DNA of 64,000 bases from Hydrogenophaga pseudoflava NBRC 102511 (GCF_001592285.1 NZ_BCWQ01000002.1:1-64000); one strand, 5' to 3'; positions 39,931 to 50,435 are shown, counted from the first letter of the stretch. Translations and numbers: made by a program. Notes: generated by a model from the sequence alone, not told the origin.

Positions 39931-41016
39931 ATGAACGACCTCCAGAACTTCACCGGCACACGGCCGGTGGCGGCCCAGCATGCCGTCGACACCGCCGCCC
40001 TCCAGGCCTGGCTCGAACGCCATGTCGAAGGCTTCAGCGGCCCCCTGAGCATCGAGATGTTCAAGGGCGGACAGTCCAACCCCACCTACAAACTCATCAC
40101 GCCGGCGCGTGCCTACGTCATGCGCGCCAAGCCCGGCCCGGTGGCCAAGCTGCTGCCTTCGGCTCACGCCATCGAGCGCGAGTTCCGCGTGATGGGCGCA
40201 CTGCACGGCACCGGTGTGCCGGTGGCCCGCATGCACGCGCTGTGCGAGGACGAGTCGGTGATCGGCCGTGCGTTCTATGTGATGGAGTGCGTCGACGGCC
40301 GCGTGATGTGGGACCAGTCGCTGCCCGATCTGACCAATGACCAGCGCGGCGCCATCTACGACGAGATGAACCGCGTGATGGCCGCGCTGCACAGCGTGCG
40401 CCCGGACGCCATCGGTCTGTCCGACTACGGCAAGCCGGGCAACTACTTCGAGCGCCAGATCGGCCGCTGGAGCAAGCAGTACGTGGCGTCGATCACGCAA
40501 ACCATTCCCGAGATGGACCAGCTCATGGAATGGCTGCCTCGGAACATTCCGGCCATGGCGCGCGACGAATCGATGGTGTCCATCGTGCACGGCGACTACC
40601 GGCTGGACAACCTGATGTTCCACCCCACCGAGCCGCGCGTGCTCGCGATCCTCGACTGGGAGCTGTCCACGCTGGGTCACCCGCTGGCCGATTTCAGCTA
40701 CCACTGCATGGCCTGGCACATCCCGCCCGGCGCCTTCCGCGGCATCGGCGGCCTGGACGTGCAGGCGCTGGGGATTCCGACCGAGGCGGAGTACATCCGC
40801 CGCTACTGCGAGCGCACCGGTTTCGTCACGCCCGAACAGCTCAAGGCCGACTGGAACTTCTACCTGGCCTACAACCTGTTCCGTCTCGCCGCCATCTTGC
40901 AGGGCATCGCCAAGCGCGTCGAGATGGGCACCGCCTCCAGCGCGCAGGCGGTGTCGTCCGCCGCCGGTGCGCGCCCGCTGGCCGAGATGGCCTGGCGCTT
41001 TGCACAGCAGGCCTGA
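39931..41016 (+). CDS. Phosphotransferase of the LvaA/ACAD10-type kinase family
   Basis: This 361-residue protein is of the aminoglycoside phosphotransferase (APH) fold, with NPTYKLITPARAYVMRAKP near the start, the catalytic VHGDYRLDNLMFHP near residue 215 and LAILDWELSTLGHPLADFSY near 240. This group often lies next to an acyl-CoA dehydrogenase, as here. In Pseudomonas putida LvaA is such a kinase and phosphorylates 4-hydroxyvaleryl-CoA; in vertebrates the equivalents are the kinase parts of ACAD10/11. It starts 32 bases after the regulator gene and is 42 bases before the dehydrogenase. Confidence 0.8.
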   Translation: MNDLQNFTGTRPVAAQHAVDTAALQAWLERHVEGFSGPLSIEMFKGGQSNPTYKLITPARAYVMRAKPGPVAKLLPSAHAIEREFRVMGALHGTGVPVARMHALCEDESVIGRAFYVMECVDGRVMWDQSLPDLTNDQRGAIYDEMNRVMAALHSVRPDAIGLSDYGKPGNYFERQIGRWSKQYVASITQTIPEMDQLMEWLPRNIPAMARDESMVSIVHGDYRLDNLMFHPTEPRVLAILDWELSTLGHPLADFSYHCMAWHIPPGAFRGIGGLDVQALGIPTEAEYIRRYCERTGFVTPEQLKADWNFYLAYNLFRLAAILQGIAKRVEMGTASSAQAVSSAAGARPLAEMAWRFAQQA

Positions 41017-41058
41017 CCCCGACTCCAACGTCCCGACCCCACACCCAAGGAACACACC

Positions 41059-42318
<1,260 letters not shown>

Positions 42319-42375
42319 TGCGCACCAACAAACCGCGCAGAGCCCCCTGGCGACAGGGTATACTTGCTGGCTTGT

Positions 42376-42452
42376 CGGAGCGTAGCGCAGCCTGGTAGCG
42401 CATCTGCTTTGGGAGCAGAGGGTCGCGAGTTCGAATCCCGCCGCTCCGACCA
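42376..42452 (+). tRNA. tRNA-Pro (anticodon TGG)
   Basis: A complete cloverleaf with acceptor arms CGGAGCG and CGCTCCG, the anticodon stem TCTGC/GCAGA with loop TTTGGGA, and encoded CCA. The anticodon is TGG. Confidence 0.97.
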
Positions 42453-42463
42453 TTCTTCAGGAC

Positions 42464-42492
42464 AAAAAAGGCCCACTGCGTGGGCCTTTTTT
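42464..42492 (+). terminator. Terminator after tRNA-Pro
   Basis: AAAAAAGGCCCAC-TGC-GTGGGCCTTTTTT is a strong stem with a T run, 11 bases after the tRNA-Pro gene. It separates it from the next tRNA. Confidence 0.92.
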
Positions 42493-42510
42493 GTATCCTG
42501 TCCGCACCGG

Positions 42511-42587
42511 CTGCCCGTAGCTCAACCGGATAGAGCAGCTGCCTTCTAAGCAGCAGGTCGGGGGTTCGAGTCCCTCCGGGCAGGCCA
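42511..42587 (+). tRNA. tRNA-Arg (anticodon TCT)
   Basis: A complete cloverleaf with acceptor arms CTGCCCG and CGGGCAG, the anticodon stem GCTGC/GCAGC with loop CTTCTAA (anticodon TCT, reading AGA), and encoded CCA after discriminator G. Confidence 0.96.
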
Positions 42588-42631
42588 GCGATTCCTCCCC
42601 AGCGCCCTCCCTTCTGCGCGGCCAACGTCGC

Positions 42632-44917
42632 ATGCAATCACACGAACAACCTGTCCTGCGCGATCTGGTCCTCGTCGGTGGCGGCCACAGCCATGTGGTC
42701 GCGCTGCGCATGCTGGCCATGCAGCCCGAACCGGGCCTGCGCATCACCCTGGTCTGCACCGACATCGACACGCCCTACTCCGGCATGCTGCCGGGCTATG
42801 TCTCGGGCCACTACAGCTTCGACGAGGTGCACATCGACCTGGGCCGCCTGGCGGCGTTCGCGGGCGCGCGCTTCATCCACGGTGAAGTGACCGGGCTGGA
42901 CCGCGCGAGCCAGCGCGTGCTGCTCAAGGGGCGGCCCGCCATTCCCTACGACCTGCTGTCCATCAACACCGGTTCCACACCGAATGTGCGTCAGGTCGAT
43001 GGCGCCCAGGCCCACGCGGTGCCGGTCAAGCCCATCGCCCATTTCAACCAGCGCTGGCTCGACCTGCTGGAGCGCGTGCGCGGCTTGCGCGACCGCTTCA
43101 CCGTGGCGGTGGTGGGCGGCGGCGCAGGCGGCGTGGAACTGGTGCTGTCCATGCAATACCGGCTGCGCCAGGAGCTGCAGGCCCTGGGCAAGAACCCCGA
43201 CCTGCTGCAGTTCGTGCTGCTCACCGCGGGCGAGACCCTGCTGCCGACACACAACCCCAGGGTCCGGGCGCGCTTTGCCCACGTGCTGAAGGAGCGGCGC
43301 GTGGCGGTGCACACCCGGGCCGAGGTGTCGCAGGTCTCGCCCGGCTGCCTGACCACGCAGGACGGCCGCACCTTCGACGCCGACGAGACCATGTGGGTGA
43401 CGCAGGCAGGCGGCCCGGCCTGGTTGCAGGGCACGGGTCTGGCGCTGGACGAACACGGCTTCGTCTGCGTCAACGAATACCTGCAGACGCCGGACGACCC
43501 GAAGATCTATGCGGCAGGTGATGTGGCGTCTTTCCTGCCACGCCCGCTGGAGAAAGCCGGCGTGTTCGCTGTGCGCATGGGCCGTCCGCTGGCGCGCAAC
43601 CTGCGCCGGGCCTTGCGCGGCCAGCCCCTGCAGCCCTACCGCCCGCAGAAACACTGGCTGGCGCTGATCTCCACCGGCGACCGCCACGCCGTGGCCTCGC
43701 GCGGCCCCATCGGCTTCGCGGGCGACTGGGTCTGGCGCTGGAAGGACCACATCGACCGCCGCTTCATGCGCAAGTTCACCGAGCTGCCCGCCATGGCACC
43801 GGCATCACCGTCACAGGCCGCGCCCGCCAGCGGCCTGGTGCTGAACGCCGAAGAATCGCGCCAGGCCATCTCAGCGATCGCCATGCGCTGCGGCGGCTGC
43901 GGCGCCAAGGTGGGGGCCAGCATCCTCAGCCGCGCACTCGGCAACCTGCAGCCGGTGCAGCGCGACGACGTGCTGATCGGCCTGCATGCGCCGGACGACG
44001 CCGCCGTGGTGCGCGTGCCGCCGGGCATGGCCATGGTGCACACGGTGGACTTCTTCCGCAGCTTCATCGACGACCCCTACCTGTTCGGCCAGGTCGCGGC
44101 CAACCACGCGCTGGGCGACATCTTTGCCATGGGGGCCGAGCCCCAGTCGGCCACGGCGATCGCCACCGTGCCGCCCGGCCTGGAGGCCAAGGTCGAAGAC
44201 CTGCTGCTGCAGATGATGACCGGCGCGGTCGAGGTGCTCAACGCCGCCGGCTGCAGCCTGGTCGGCGGACACACCGGCGAAGGGCGCGAGCTGGCGCTGG
44301 GCTTTGCCGTCAACGGCCTGATCGACGAGCGCATGACCGGCGTGATGCGCAAGGGCGGCATGCGGCCCGGCGACGTGCTGCTGCTGAGCAAACCCATCGG
44401 CACCGGTACCCTGTTCGCGGCGCACGCGCGGCACGCCGCCAAAGGCCGCTGGATAGACGCCGCGCTGAAATCGATGGTGCTTTCCAACCAGGCCGGTGCG
44501 CAGATCCTGCGCGAACACGGCGCCACCGCCTGCACCGACCTCACCGGCTTCGGCCTGCTCGGGCACCTGGTCGAGATGACCCGCCCCTCGGGGGTGGACG
44601 CCGAGCTGCAGCTGGGCGCCCTGCCCCTGCTCGACGGCGCGGTGGACTGCGTGAAGGCCGGCATCGTCAGTTCGCTGCAGCCGGCCAACGTGCGCCTGCG
44701 CCGTGCGCTGCGCAACGCCGTGGCCTTCGTGGACGACCAACGCTACCCGCTTCTGTTCGACCCGCAGACCGCGGGTGGCCTGCTGGCCAGCGTGCCCGCC
44801 GACCGCGCGGCCGACTGCGTCCGCGCGCTGCAGGCGGCGGGCTACCCGCACACCGCCGCCATCGGCCGCATCAGCGCTGCCAGCGACGCGCTCGAACCAG
44901 TGGTGCTGAGTGCCTGA
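42632..44917 (+). CDS. selD: Fused FAD/NAD oxidoreductase and selenide, water dikinase (SelD)
   Basis: This 761-residue protein joins two enzymes. Residues 1 to about 400 form a pyridine nucleotide-disulfide-type oxidoreductase (LVLVGGGHSHVVAL; VAVVGGGAGGVELVL; DPKIYAAGDVASFLPRP). Residues from about 405 form SelD, which makes selenophosphate from selenide and ATP, with the catalytic GGCGAK (Cys423, Lys426), DDAAVVRVPPG, and VGGHTGEGREL. Such fusions are known in several bacteria; the oxidoreductase may generate or protect reduced selenide. No selA, selB, tRNA-Sec or mnmH gene lies nearby, so the selenium use cannot be assigned. Confidence 0.93.
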   Translation: MQSHEQPVLRDLVLVGGGHSHVVALRMLAMQPEPGLRITLVCTDIDTPYSGMLPGYVSGHYSFDEVHIDLGRLAAFAGARFIHGEVTGLDRASQRVLLKGRPAIPYDLLSINTGSTPNVRQVDGAQAHAVPVKPIAHFNQRWLDLLERVRGLRDRFTVAVVGGGAGGVELVLSMQYRLRQELQALGKNPDLLQFVLLTAGETLLPTHNPRVRARFAHVLKERRVAVHTRAEVSQVSPGCLTTQDGRTFDADETMWVTQAGGPAWLQGTGLALDEHGFVCVNEYLQTPDDPKIYAAGDVASFLPRPLEKAGVFAVRMGRPLARNLRRALRGQPLQPYRPQKHWLALISTGDRHAVASRGPIGFAGDWVWRWKDHIDRRFMRKFTELPAMAPASPSQAAPASGLVLNAEESRQAISAIAMRCGGCGAKVGASILSRALGNLQPVQRDDVLIGLHAPDDAAVVRVPPGMAMVHTVDFFRSFIDDPYLFGQVAANHALGDIFAMGAEPQSATAIATVPPGLEAKVEDLLLQMMTGAVEVLNAAGCSLVGGHTGEGRELALGFAVNGLIDERMTGVMRKGGMRPGDVLLLSKPIGTGTLFAAHARHAAKGRWIDAALKSMVLSNQAGAQILREHGATACTDLTGFGLLGHLVEMTRPSGVDAELQLGALPLLDGAVDCVKAGIVSSLQPANVRLRRALRNAVAFVDDQRYPLLFDPQTAGGLLASVPADRAADCVRALQAAGYPHTAAIGRISAASDALEPVVLSA

Positions 44918-44941
44918 GTCCGCCTGGGCTTAGCGGTTCGC

Positions 44942-45589
44942 TCAGTCCGGCGGCGCCTGCCACTGCTGGATGTCGAACACCTGCCCGCCAGGTGGCACGT
45001 CGTCCGGATCGTGTGTGACCAGCACGGTCGGGATGCGCTGGAGCTGGATCTGCTCGAACACGAAGCCGCGGAACTGCGCGCGCAGCGCCGCGTCCAGCCG
45101 CGAGAAGGGCTCGTCCAGCAGCAGCGCGCAGGGCTCGGCCAGCAGCGCACGCATCAGGCTCACACGCGCGCGCTGCCCGCCCGAGAGCGTCGCGGGGTCG
45201 CGGTCGTGAAAGCCCTCCAGACCGATATCGCGCAGCGTCTGCGCCACCCGCTCGCGCCGGGCGGCGGCGCCGCGCACCGCGGCCGGCAAGGCGAACGCCA
45301 GGTTCTGCCCCACACTGAGGTGGGGAAACAGCAGGTCGTCCTGGAACAGGATGCCGATGCCGCGCGCCTCCACCGGCCAGGCGTCACGCCGCTGGCCGTC
45401 CAGCCACAGTTCGCCCTGGGCCTGGAACGCCGGGTCCAGATCGCCCACCAGCCAGTTGAGCAGGGTCGACTTGCCCGAGCCCGACGCGCCGGTGAGTGTG
45501 ACGATGCAGCCCTGCCCGACCTGCAGGTCCAGGCCCGCGATGAGCTCATGGCCGTCCTTGACGATGGTCAGATTTCGAACCTCAAGCAT
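44942..45589 (-). CDS. ABC transporter ATP-binding protein (YnjD-like)
   Basis: This 215-residue ATPase powers the transporter whose other parts are encoded directly upstream. It has Walker A LTGASGSGKSTLLN near 34, the signature LSGGQRARVSLMRALL near 137, Walker B ALLLDEPFSRLD and the H-loop LVTHDPDD. It starts one base before the permease stop on the minus strand. The substrate is unknown. It lacks the extra C-terminal domain of sugar or sulfate importers. Confidence 0.88.
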   Translation of the reverse strand: MLEVRNLTIVKDGHELIAGLDLQVGQGCIVTLTGASGSGKSTLLNWLVGDLDPAFQAQGELWLDGQRRDAWPVEARGIGILFQDDLLFPHLSVGQNLAFALPAAVRGAAARRERVAQTLRDIGLEGFHDRDPATLSGGQRARVSLMRALLAEPCALLLDEPFSRLDAALRAQFRGFVFEQIQLQRIPTVLVTHDPDDVPPGGQVFDIQQWQAPPD

Positions 45590-45590
45590 T

Positions 45591-47210
45591 TCAGCGCAAC
45601 CCTCGACGGTGTCGACCCGCCCATTGAGACAGCAGCGCTGCCAGACCGAAGCCCAGCAGCGGCAGCACGATTTGCAGCAACGCCTGCGCGGCCAGCACGC
45701 GGCGATTGCCGCCGGCGCTCAGCGCCACCGCTTCGGTGGTCACCGTGGCAAAGCGCCCGCCGCCAGCGAACAGCGTCGGCAGGTACTGCGCCACGCTGAC
45801 CGAAAAACCGACCGCGAGCGCGGCCAGGATGGGTTTGAGCAGCATCGGCCACTTGACGTGCAGACAGGCGCCCAGGGGCGACTGGCCCAGCGCCCGCGCG
45901 GTGGTCATCAGCCGCCGGTCGAATGCGCGGTAGGGCCCGATCAGGGTGAGCACCATGTAGGGCAGCACCCACAGCAGGTGGCTCCACAACAGGCCGCCTG
46001 CGGTGCCGTCGGCCGGCAGCCGCAGCAGCGCCGCGTACTGCGCCGCCACCAGGGGCAGCGAGGGAATGATCAGCGGCAGATACAGCACGGCGTTGTAGCG
46101 CTGCGGCCCCCACTCCAGCCAGACCAGCGCGGCCGGCAGGCACAGCAGCGTGGACGCCGCCGCCAGCCACAGGGTGGTGCCGAACGGCGCCCAGTCGGCC
46201 TGCATCCAGGTCTGCAGCGACAGCGCATCGGGCCACAGCGCGGGGAAGAACCAGGTGTCCGCCAGCGACCACAGCAGCAGCACCGCCACCACCGCATAGC
46301 CCACCAGAAACAGCGGCTGGTGCAGCCCCCAGCGGGACGGGTGGCTGGCGGGCTGGCGCACACCCGCAGGGTAGCCTGTGCGCCGGACCAGCCCCTGCCA
46401 TGCCCAGCGGGCGCCCGCTGCGATCAGCAGGAACAGGCCCAGCAGCACCAGCGCCGCCGCCGCCCCCTGGGCTTGCATGGCGGGGTCGGGGTCGGTCAGC
46501 CACTGCCAGACCAGCACCGCCAGCGTGGGCGGCGTGCTCGGCCCCACCACCAAGGCCATGTCCACCACCGACAGGCCGTAGGCCAGCACCGCCGCCAGCG
46601 GCCAGCCCAGCCGCGGCAGCAGCTGGGGCCACAACACGTGCCGCCATGTCTGGGCGCGGTTGTAGCCCAGCGACCGTGCCACCACCATGTGCCGATGCAC
46701 CGTCTGCTCGCCCAGCACCGCCACCAGCACCCAGAGCAGGAACCAGCTCTCCTTGAGTCCCAGCGCCAGGGCCAGGCTCAGGCCGAGCGGGTCCTGCACC
46801 GTGGTCCAGGCCGGTGGGTCGATCCAGCCCGCCAGCGGTGCCACCGCACGCGCCAGCCAGCCCGAGGGCGAGATCAGGAACAACAGGCCGACGGCAAACG
46901 CTGCGTGCGGCACCGACAGCATCAGCGGCAGCCGGCGCTGCATCACCAGCCAGCGCGGCCCTGGGTACAGCGCAGTCGCCAGCCCGGCCGCCAGGACCAT
47001 GCCCAGCACGCAGCCCAGCACTGCAGACACCAGGGTGGCACGCAGGGCCTGAGGCCATTGGGCGTCGGACCACAGCGCCTGCCAGACCGACAGGTCGAGC
47101 GAGGGCGCCAGCGCCCAGTACAGGCCGGGCAATACCGGCCCGAGAATCAACAGCACCGGCAGGGCCGCGAGCCAGGCCCACGCCTGGCTCCAGCGGTATC
47201 CCGATGGCAC
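45591..47210 (-). CDS. Large ABC transporter permease (YnjC-like)
   Basis: This membrane protein of about 539 residues has about twelve helices in two homologous halves, as in fused permeases of the YnjC and iron/thiamine type. EAA-type loops are visible in both halves (VVARSLGYNRAQTWRHVLWPQ; TTARALGQSPLGACLHVKWP). I chose the GTG at 47210; no good ribosome binding site is present, so it may be coupled to the upstream binding protein gene, whose stop is 20 bases away. The longer open frame upstream is a shadow of that gene. Confidence 0.85.
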   Translation of the reverse strand: MPSGYRWSQAWAWLAALPVLLILGPVLPGLYWALAPSLDLSVWQALWSDAQWPQALRATLVSAVLGCVLGMVLAAGLATALYPGPRWLVMQRRLPLMLSVPHAAFAVGLLFLISPSGWLARAVAPLAGWIDPPAWTTVQDPLGLSLALALGLKESWFLLWVLVAVLGEQTVHRHMVVARSLGYNRAQTWRHVLWPQLLPRLGWPLAAVLAYGLSVVDMALVVGPSTPPTLAVLVWQWLTDPDPAMQAQGAAAALVLLGLFLLIAAGARWAWQGLVRRTGYPAGVRQPASHPSRWGLHQPLFLVGYAVVAVLLLWSLADTWFFPALWPDALSLQTWMQADWAPFGTTLWLAAASTLLCLPAALVWLEWGPQRYNAVLYLPLIIPSLPLVAAQYAALLRLPADGTAGGLLWSHLLWVLPYMVLTLIGPYRAFDRRLMTTARALGQSPLGACLHVKWPMLLKPILAALAVGFSVSVAQYLPTLFAGGGRFATVTTEAVALSAGGNRRVLAAQALLQIVLPLLGFGLAALLSQWAGRHRRGLR

Positions 47211-47230
47211 GGAGGGTAAGCCGCGCTGAC

Positions 47231-48406
47231 TCAGCGGGTCCCGTAGCGCTTGAGCCACTCGCTCTCCAGCGCCTCCACCCAGCTGGCGTGGGGCTCGGCC
47301 AGCGTGGGCACGGCTTCGGCCAGCGCGCCCGGCGCCGTCTTGCGCATGGCGGTCTGAATCGCTGTCGGCAGCTTGTTCACATCCAGCACGCTGCCGTCGC
47401 CCCAGACCGTGATGTCGGCCTTGCGCGCCTGGGCCACGGGCGACAGCAGGAAGTTGGCCACCACCTGGGCCCCGGCGCGGGCCTTGGCATTGACGGGAAT
47501 GGCCACGAAGTGCACGTTGCCGATGGTGCCACCGGTGAAGCCGAAGCTGTAGGCCGTGGCGGGCAACTGGCGCGAGCTGATCAGGTTGGCGGCCTCGTTC
47601 GGGTTGAAGGTGAGCGAGAGCCGGAGTTCGCCATCGGCCAACATGCGGTGCATCTCGGCGGCGCTGGCGGGGAAGGTCTTGCCACTGCGCCAGAGCGCCG
47701 GGTGCAGCTGGTCCAGGTAAGCCCACAGCGGCGCGGTGGCGGCGCCGAAGCTGGCGGGGCTCACCGGCGACTGCAGCACCTTGCGGTCAGGCGCCAGCTC
47801 GATCAGCACCTGTTTGAGGAACGTGGTGCCGTGGAAATCCGGTGGTTTCGGGTAGCTCACCCGCCCCGGGTTGGCCTTGGCGAAGCTCAGCAGATCGGCC
47901 ACCGAGCGCGGCGGCGTGGGGGTGCGGGCCTTGTCGGCGATGAAGGTCAGCTGGGCCGTGCCCCACGGCGCCTCGTAGCCCTCGGTGGGCACCGAAAAAT
48001 CGCTGCGCACCGGCTTGTTCAGGTCCACCGCGCCCCAGTTGGGAAGGGACTCGGCCCAGGGACCAAACAGCAGGCCGCCCTGCTTGAGGTTGCGGAAGTT
48101 CTCACCGTTGATCCACACCAGGTCGACCGAGCCGTCGGTGCGCCGGCCGGCCGCCACCTCGGTCTGCACCCGCTTGACCACCTCGGCCGCGTCGGTCACC
48201 TTGACGTGCCGCAGCTCCACCCCATAGCGGCCCTTGACCTGCTCTGCCACCCAGGCGATGTAGGCATTGATCGCCTCGCCGCCGCCCCAGGCGTTGAAGT
48301 ACACCGTCTGGCCCTTGGCCTCGGCTTCGGTCTTGGCCCAGTCGGCGTGAGCAGCGAACGGGACACACAGGCTCAGGGTCAGTGCGGTCAGCGAGAACCA
48401 TTTCAT
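47231..48406 (-). CDS. ABC transporter substrate-binding protein (YnjB-like)
   Basis: This 391-residue periplasmic protein has a signal peptide (KWFSLTALTLSLCVPFAAHA) and a type II binding protein fold with ETV/WINGENFRNLKQGGLLFGPW, VSYPKPPDFHGTTFLKQVL and LADGELRLSLTFNPNEAANL. It belongs to the YnjB group of E. coli, whose substrate is unproven. Upstream sequence lacks a TPP riboswitch core, so a thiamine role is not supported by regulation here. Confidence 0.85.
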   Translation of the reverse strand: MKWFSLTALTLSLCVPFAAHADWAKTEAEAKGQTVYFNAWGGGEAINAYIAWVAEQVKGRYGVELRHVKVTDAAEVVKRVQTEVAAGRRTDGSVDLVWINGENFRNLKQGGLLFGPWAESLPNWGAVDLNKPVRSDFSVPTEGYEAPWGTAQLTFIADKARTPTPPRSVADLLSFAKANPGRVSYPKPPDFHGTTFLKQVLIELAPDRKVLQSPVSPASFGAATAPLWAYLDQLHPALWRSGKTFPASAAEMHRMLADGELRLSLTFNPNEAANLISSRQLPATAYSFGFTGGTIGNVHFVAIPVNAKARAGAQVVANFLLSPVAQARKADITVWGDGSVLDVNKLPTAIQTAMRKTAPGALAEAVPTLAEPHASWVEALESEWLKRYGTR

Positions 48407-48557
48407 GCGCGAACTCTCGATAAAACAGTAAATGGAAGGCCAGCAGTCGGGCGGGAGGCCGAAAACTTACAGCCGACACCGACTGTACGGCCTGACCCGG
48501 CCAACCGAGCACCCTGTGCCAGGAGGGTTGTGCGTCGATCGGCCGAGAGGCACCCAC

Positions 48558-48585
48558 AAAAAAGCCGCCCGAAGGCGGCTCTTTT
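48558..48585 (-). terminator. Terminator of the amino acid binding protein gene
   Basis: On the minus strand AGCCGCC-TTCG-GGCGGCT is followed by TTTTTTG. It lies 16 bases after the stop of the LivK-type gene and before ynjB. Confidence 0.88.
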
Positions 48586-48601
48586 GAGGCTTGTCCGCAG
48601 A

Positions 48602-49810
48602 TCAGCGGATCACGGCCAGTTCCGAGCGCTTGCCACCCTTGTAGGTGTACAGCGTCAGGGCACCGTTCTTGATGTCGCCCTTCTCGTCGAAAGCGATCTG
48701 ACCCGTCACGCCCTTGTAGTTGGTTTCCTTCAGCTTCGGCAGGTACTTGGCCGGGTCGGAAGAATCGGCAGCCTTCATGGCTTCGACCATCACCTTGACG
48801 GAGTCGTACACGTACGGTGCGTACACCTGGACGTCGGCGTTGAACTTGGCCTTGAAGTCGGCCTTGAACTTCTCCATACCCGCCTTGGCTTCACCTTCCA
48901 CGCCACCGGCTTCCGCGCAGTAGACCTGCTCGTCGGACATGCCGTCACCAGCCAGATCGACCAGGCCGGAAGAGCAGATGCCGTCGCCGCCCATGAACTT
49001 GGCCTTGATGCCGAGCTGCTTCATCTGCTTGAGCATCGGGCCAGCCACGGCGTCCATGCCGCCGAAGAACACGATGTCCGGCTTCTTGGCCTTCAGCGTG
49101 GTCAGGATGGCGTTGAAGTCGGTGGCCTTGTCGTTGGTGAATTCACGACCCACGACCTTGCCGCCAGCGGCCGTCACACCCTTCTCGAACTCGTCGGCCA
49201 CACCCTGGCCGTAGGCGGTGCGATCGTCGATGACCGCAATGCTCTTGCCCTTGAGGGATTCCACAGCGTACTTGCCCAGCGTGCCACCCAGGTGCACGTC
49301 GTCGGCCACCACGCGGAACGCACCGGCGTAGCCCTGGCGGGTGTACTTGGGGTTGGTGGCGGAGGGAGAGATCTGGGGAATGCCAGCGTCGTTGTAGATC
49401 TGGGACGCGGGGATGGTGGTGCCCGAGTTCAGGTGACCGATCACGCCGTTGACCTTGGCGTCCACCAGCTTTTGAGCGGCGGCCGTGCCCTGCTTCGGAT
49501 CACCAGCGTCGTCTTCGGCCAGCAGCTCGAACTTGGCAGGCTTGCCTCCGATGGTCAGACCAGCGGCGTTCAACTCTTCGATGGCCATGCGTGCGCCATT
49601 TTCGTTGTCCTTGCCGAGGTGGGCGATGGCACCGCTGGTGGGACCGACGTGACCGATCTTGATGACGCCGTCATCTGCTGCGGGCGCAGGAGCGGCAGCA
49701 GGTGCCGGGGCAGCAGCAGGAGCGGCGGCCGGAGCTGCCTCTTCTTTTTTGCCGCAGGCGGCCAGAACGACGGCTGCGGAAATGACGGCCAGTTTCAGGT
49801 TCAGTTGCAT
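48602..49810 (-). CDS. Branched-chain amino acid ABC transporter binding lipoprotein (LivK-like)
   Basis: This 402-residue protein has a lipoprotein signal with lipobox LAAC and a long Ala/Pro linker of about 23 residues (AAPAAAPAAAPAPAAAPA). The type I binding protein fold follows (IKIGHVGPTSGAIAHLGKDN; GVIGHLNSGTTIPASQIYND; SIAVIDDRTAYGQGVADEF). It binds leucine, isoleucine, valine or related compounds outside the cytoplasmic membrane. No livH, livM, livG or livF gene is nearby, so the permease is encoded elsewhere. AGGA precedes the ATG at 49810. Confidence 0.9.
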   Translation of the reverse strand: MQLNLKLAVISAAVVLAACGKKEEAAPAAAPAAAPAPAAAPAPAADDGVIKIGHVGPTSGAIAHLGKDNENGARMAIEELNAAGLTIGGKPAKFELLAEDDAGDPKQGTAAAQKLVDAKVNGVIGHLNSGTTIPASQIYNDAGIPQISPSATNPKYTRQGYAGAFRVVADDVHLGGTLGKYAVESLKGKSIAVIDDRTAYGQGVADEFEKGVTAAGGKVVGREFTNDKATDFNAILTTLKAKKPDIVFFGGMDAVAGPMLKQMKQLGIKAKFMGGDGICSSGLVDLAGDGMSDEQVYCAEAGGVEGEAKAGMEKFKADFKAKFNADVQVYAPYVYDSVKVMVEAMKAADSSDPAKYLPKLKETNYKGVTGQIAFDEKGDIKNGALTLYTYKGGKRSELAVIR

Positions 49811-50003
49811 AGGTATCCTCGGAAAGGAATGAATTTTGGAATGCGGAGGGAACTTTTCTCCACATCCATAAAGATACTCCAAATCGTTGCGCAGAGGACG
49901 CTGCATCAGGGCTTGCACAAATCGCTTCAAGGGTTTGCCCCAGTGAGCATCATTCCAACGCATGCACCATAAGCACACCGCATGCAAGGCAAACGACCAT
50001 CCA

Positions 50004-50435
50004 TCACGCCACGGACCCGGACAGGTCGTGGGCCGTGGGCTCAACGCCCGCCTGGCGGTAGAGCCGCCACCGCTCCCGACCCTTCTCCCTGCCTCCTGGT
50101 TCCGAGCCCACCACCTCGATGATCCGCGGCACAACACCCACACCGCAGAGGGCCTGATCCGACAGATTGACCAGCACATCCACCAGCCCCCACTCGGGCT
50201 CATGCTCGCCCAGCACGATGGGCGAACGGCGGCGGACGTGCTCTGCAGATCCGCTTCTTGCATGCGGCACAAACTCACCTTGCGCCATGAGCCAGAGAGC
50301 CCTGTCGAGCGGGTCGATGGACGACGCTCCGCCGAGCACGTACACGCGGGAGCCCTTGAGGTAGGCCTTGCGCAGCAGCCTGCAGAGGTAGACCGTCCGG
50401 TCTCCGACGTTCAGGTGAAACGCGACCTCGGTCAT
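50004..50435 (-). CDS. holC: DNA polymerase III chi subunit
   Basis: HolC links the clamp loader to single-stranded binding protein. The 143-residue protein has the family pattern: MTEVAFHLNVGDRTVYLCRLLRKAY, RVYVLGGASSIDPLDRALW, GEFVPHARSG and GEHEPEWGLVDVLVNLS. Its start overlaps the pepA stop (ATGA), the same pepA-holC order as in E. coli. Confidence 0.93.
   Translation of the reverse strand: MTEVAFHLNVGDRTVYLCRLLRKAYLKGSRVYVLGGASSIDPLDRALWLMAQGEFVPHARSGSAEHVRRRSPIVLGEHEPEWGLVDVLVNLSDQALCGVGVVPRIIEVVGSEPGGREKGRERWRLYRQAGVEPTAHDLSGSVA

Noticed and set aside
48407-48560. Possible TPP riboswitch upstream of the YnjB-like gene
   Set aside because: The CTGAGA and ACCTGA core elements are absent on the minus strand.
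46814-49972. A plus-strand open frame of over 1000 codons across the ABC transporter genes
   Set aside because: It is antisense to three clearly recognisable genes (YnjC-, YnjB- and LivK-like) and has no start signal or recognisable domain.
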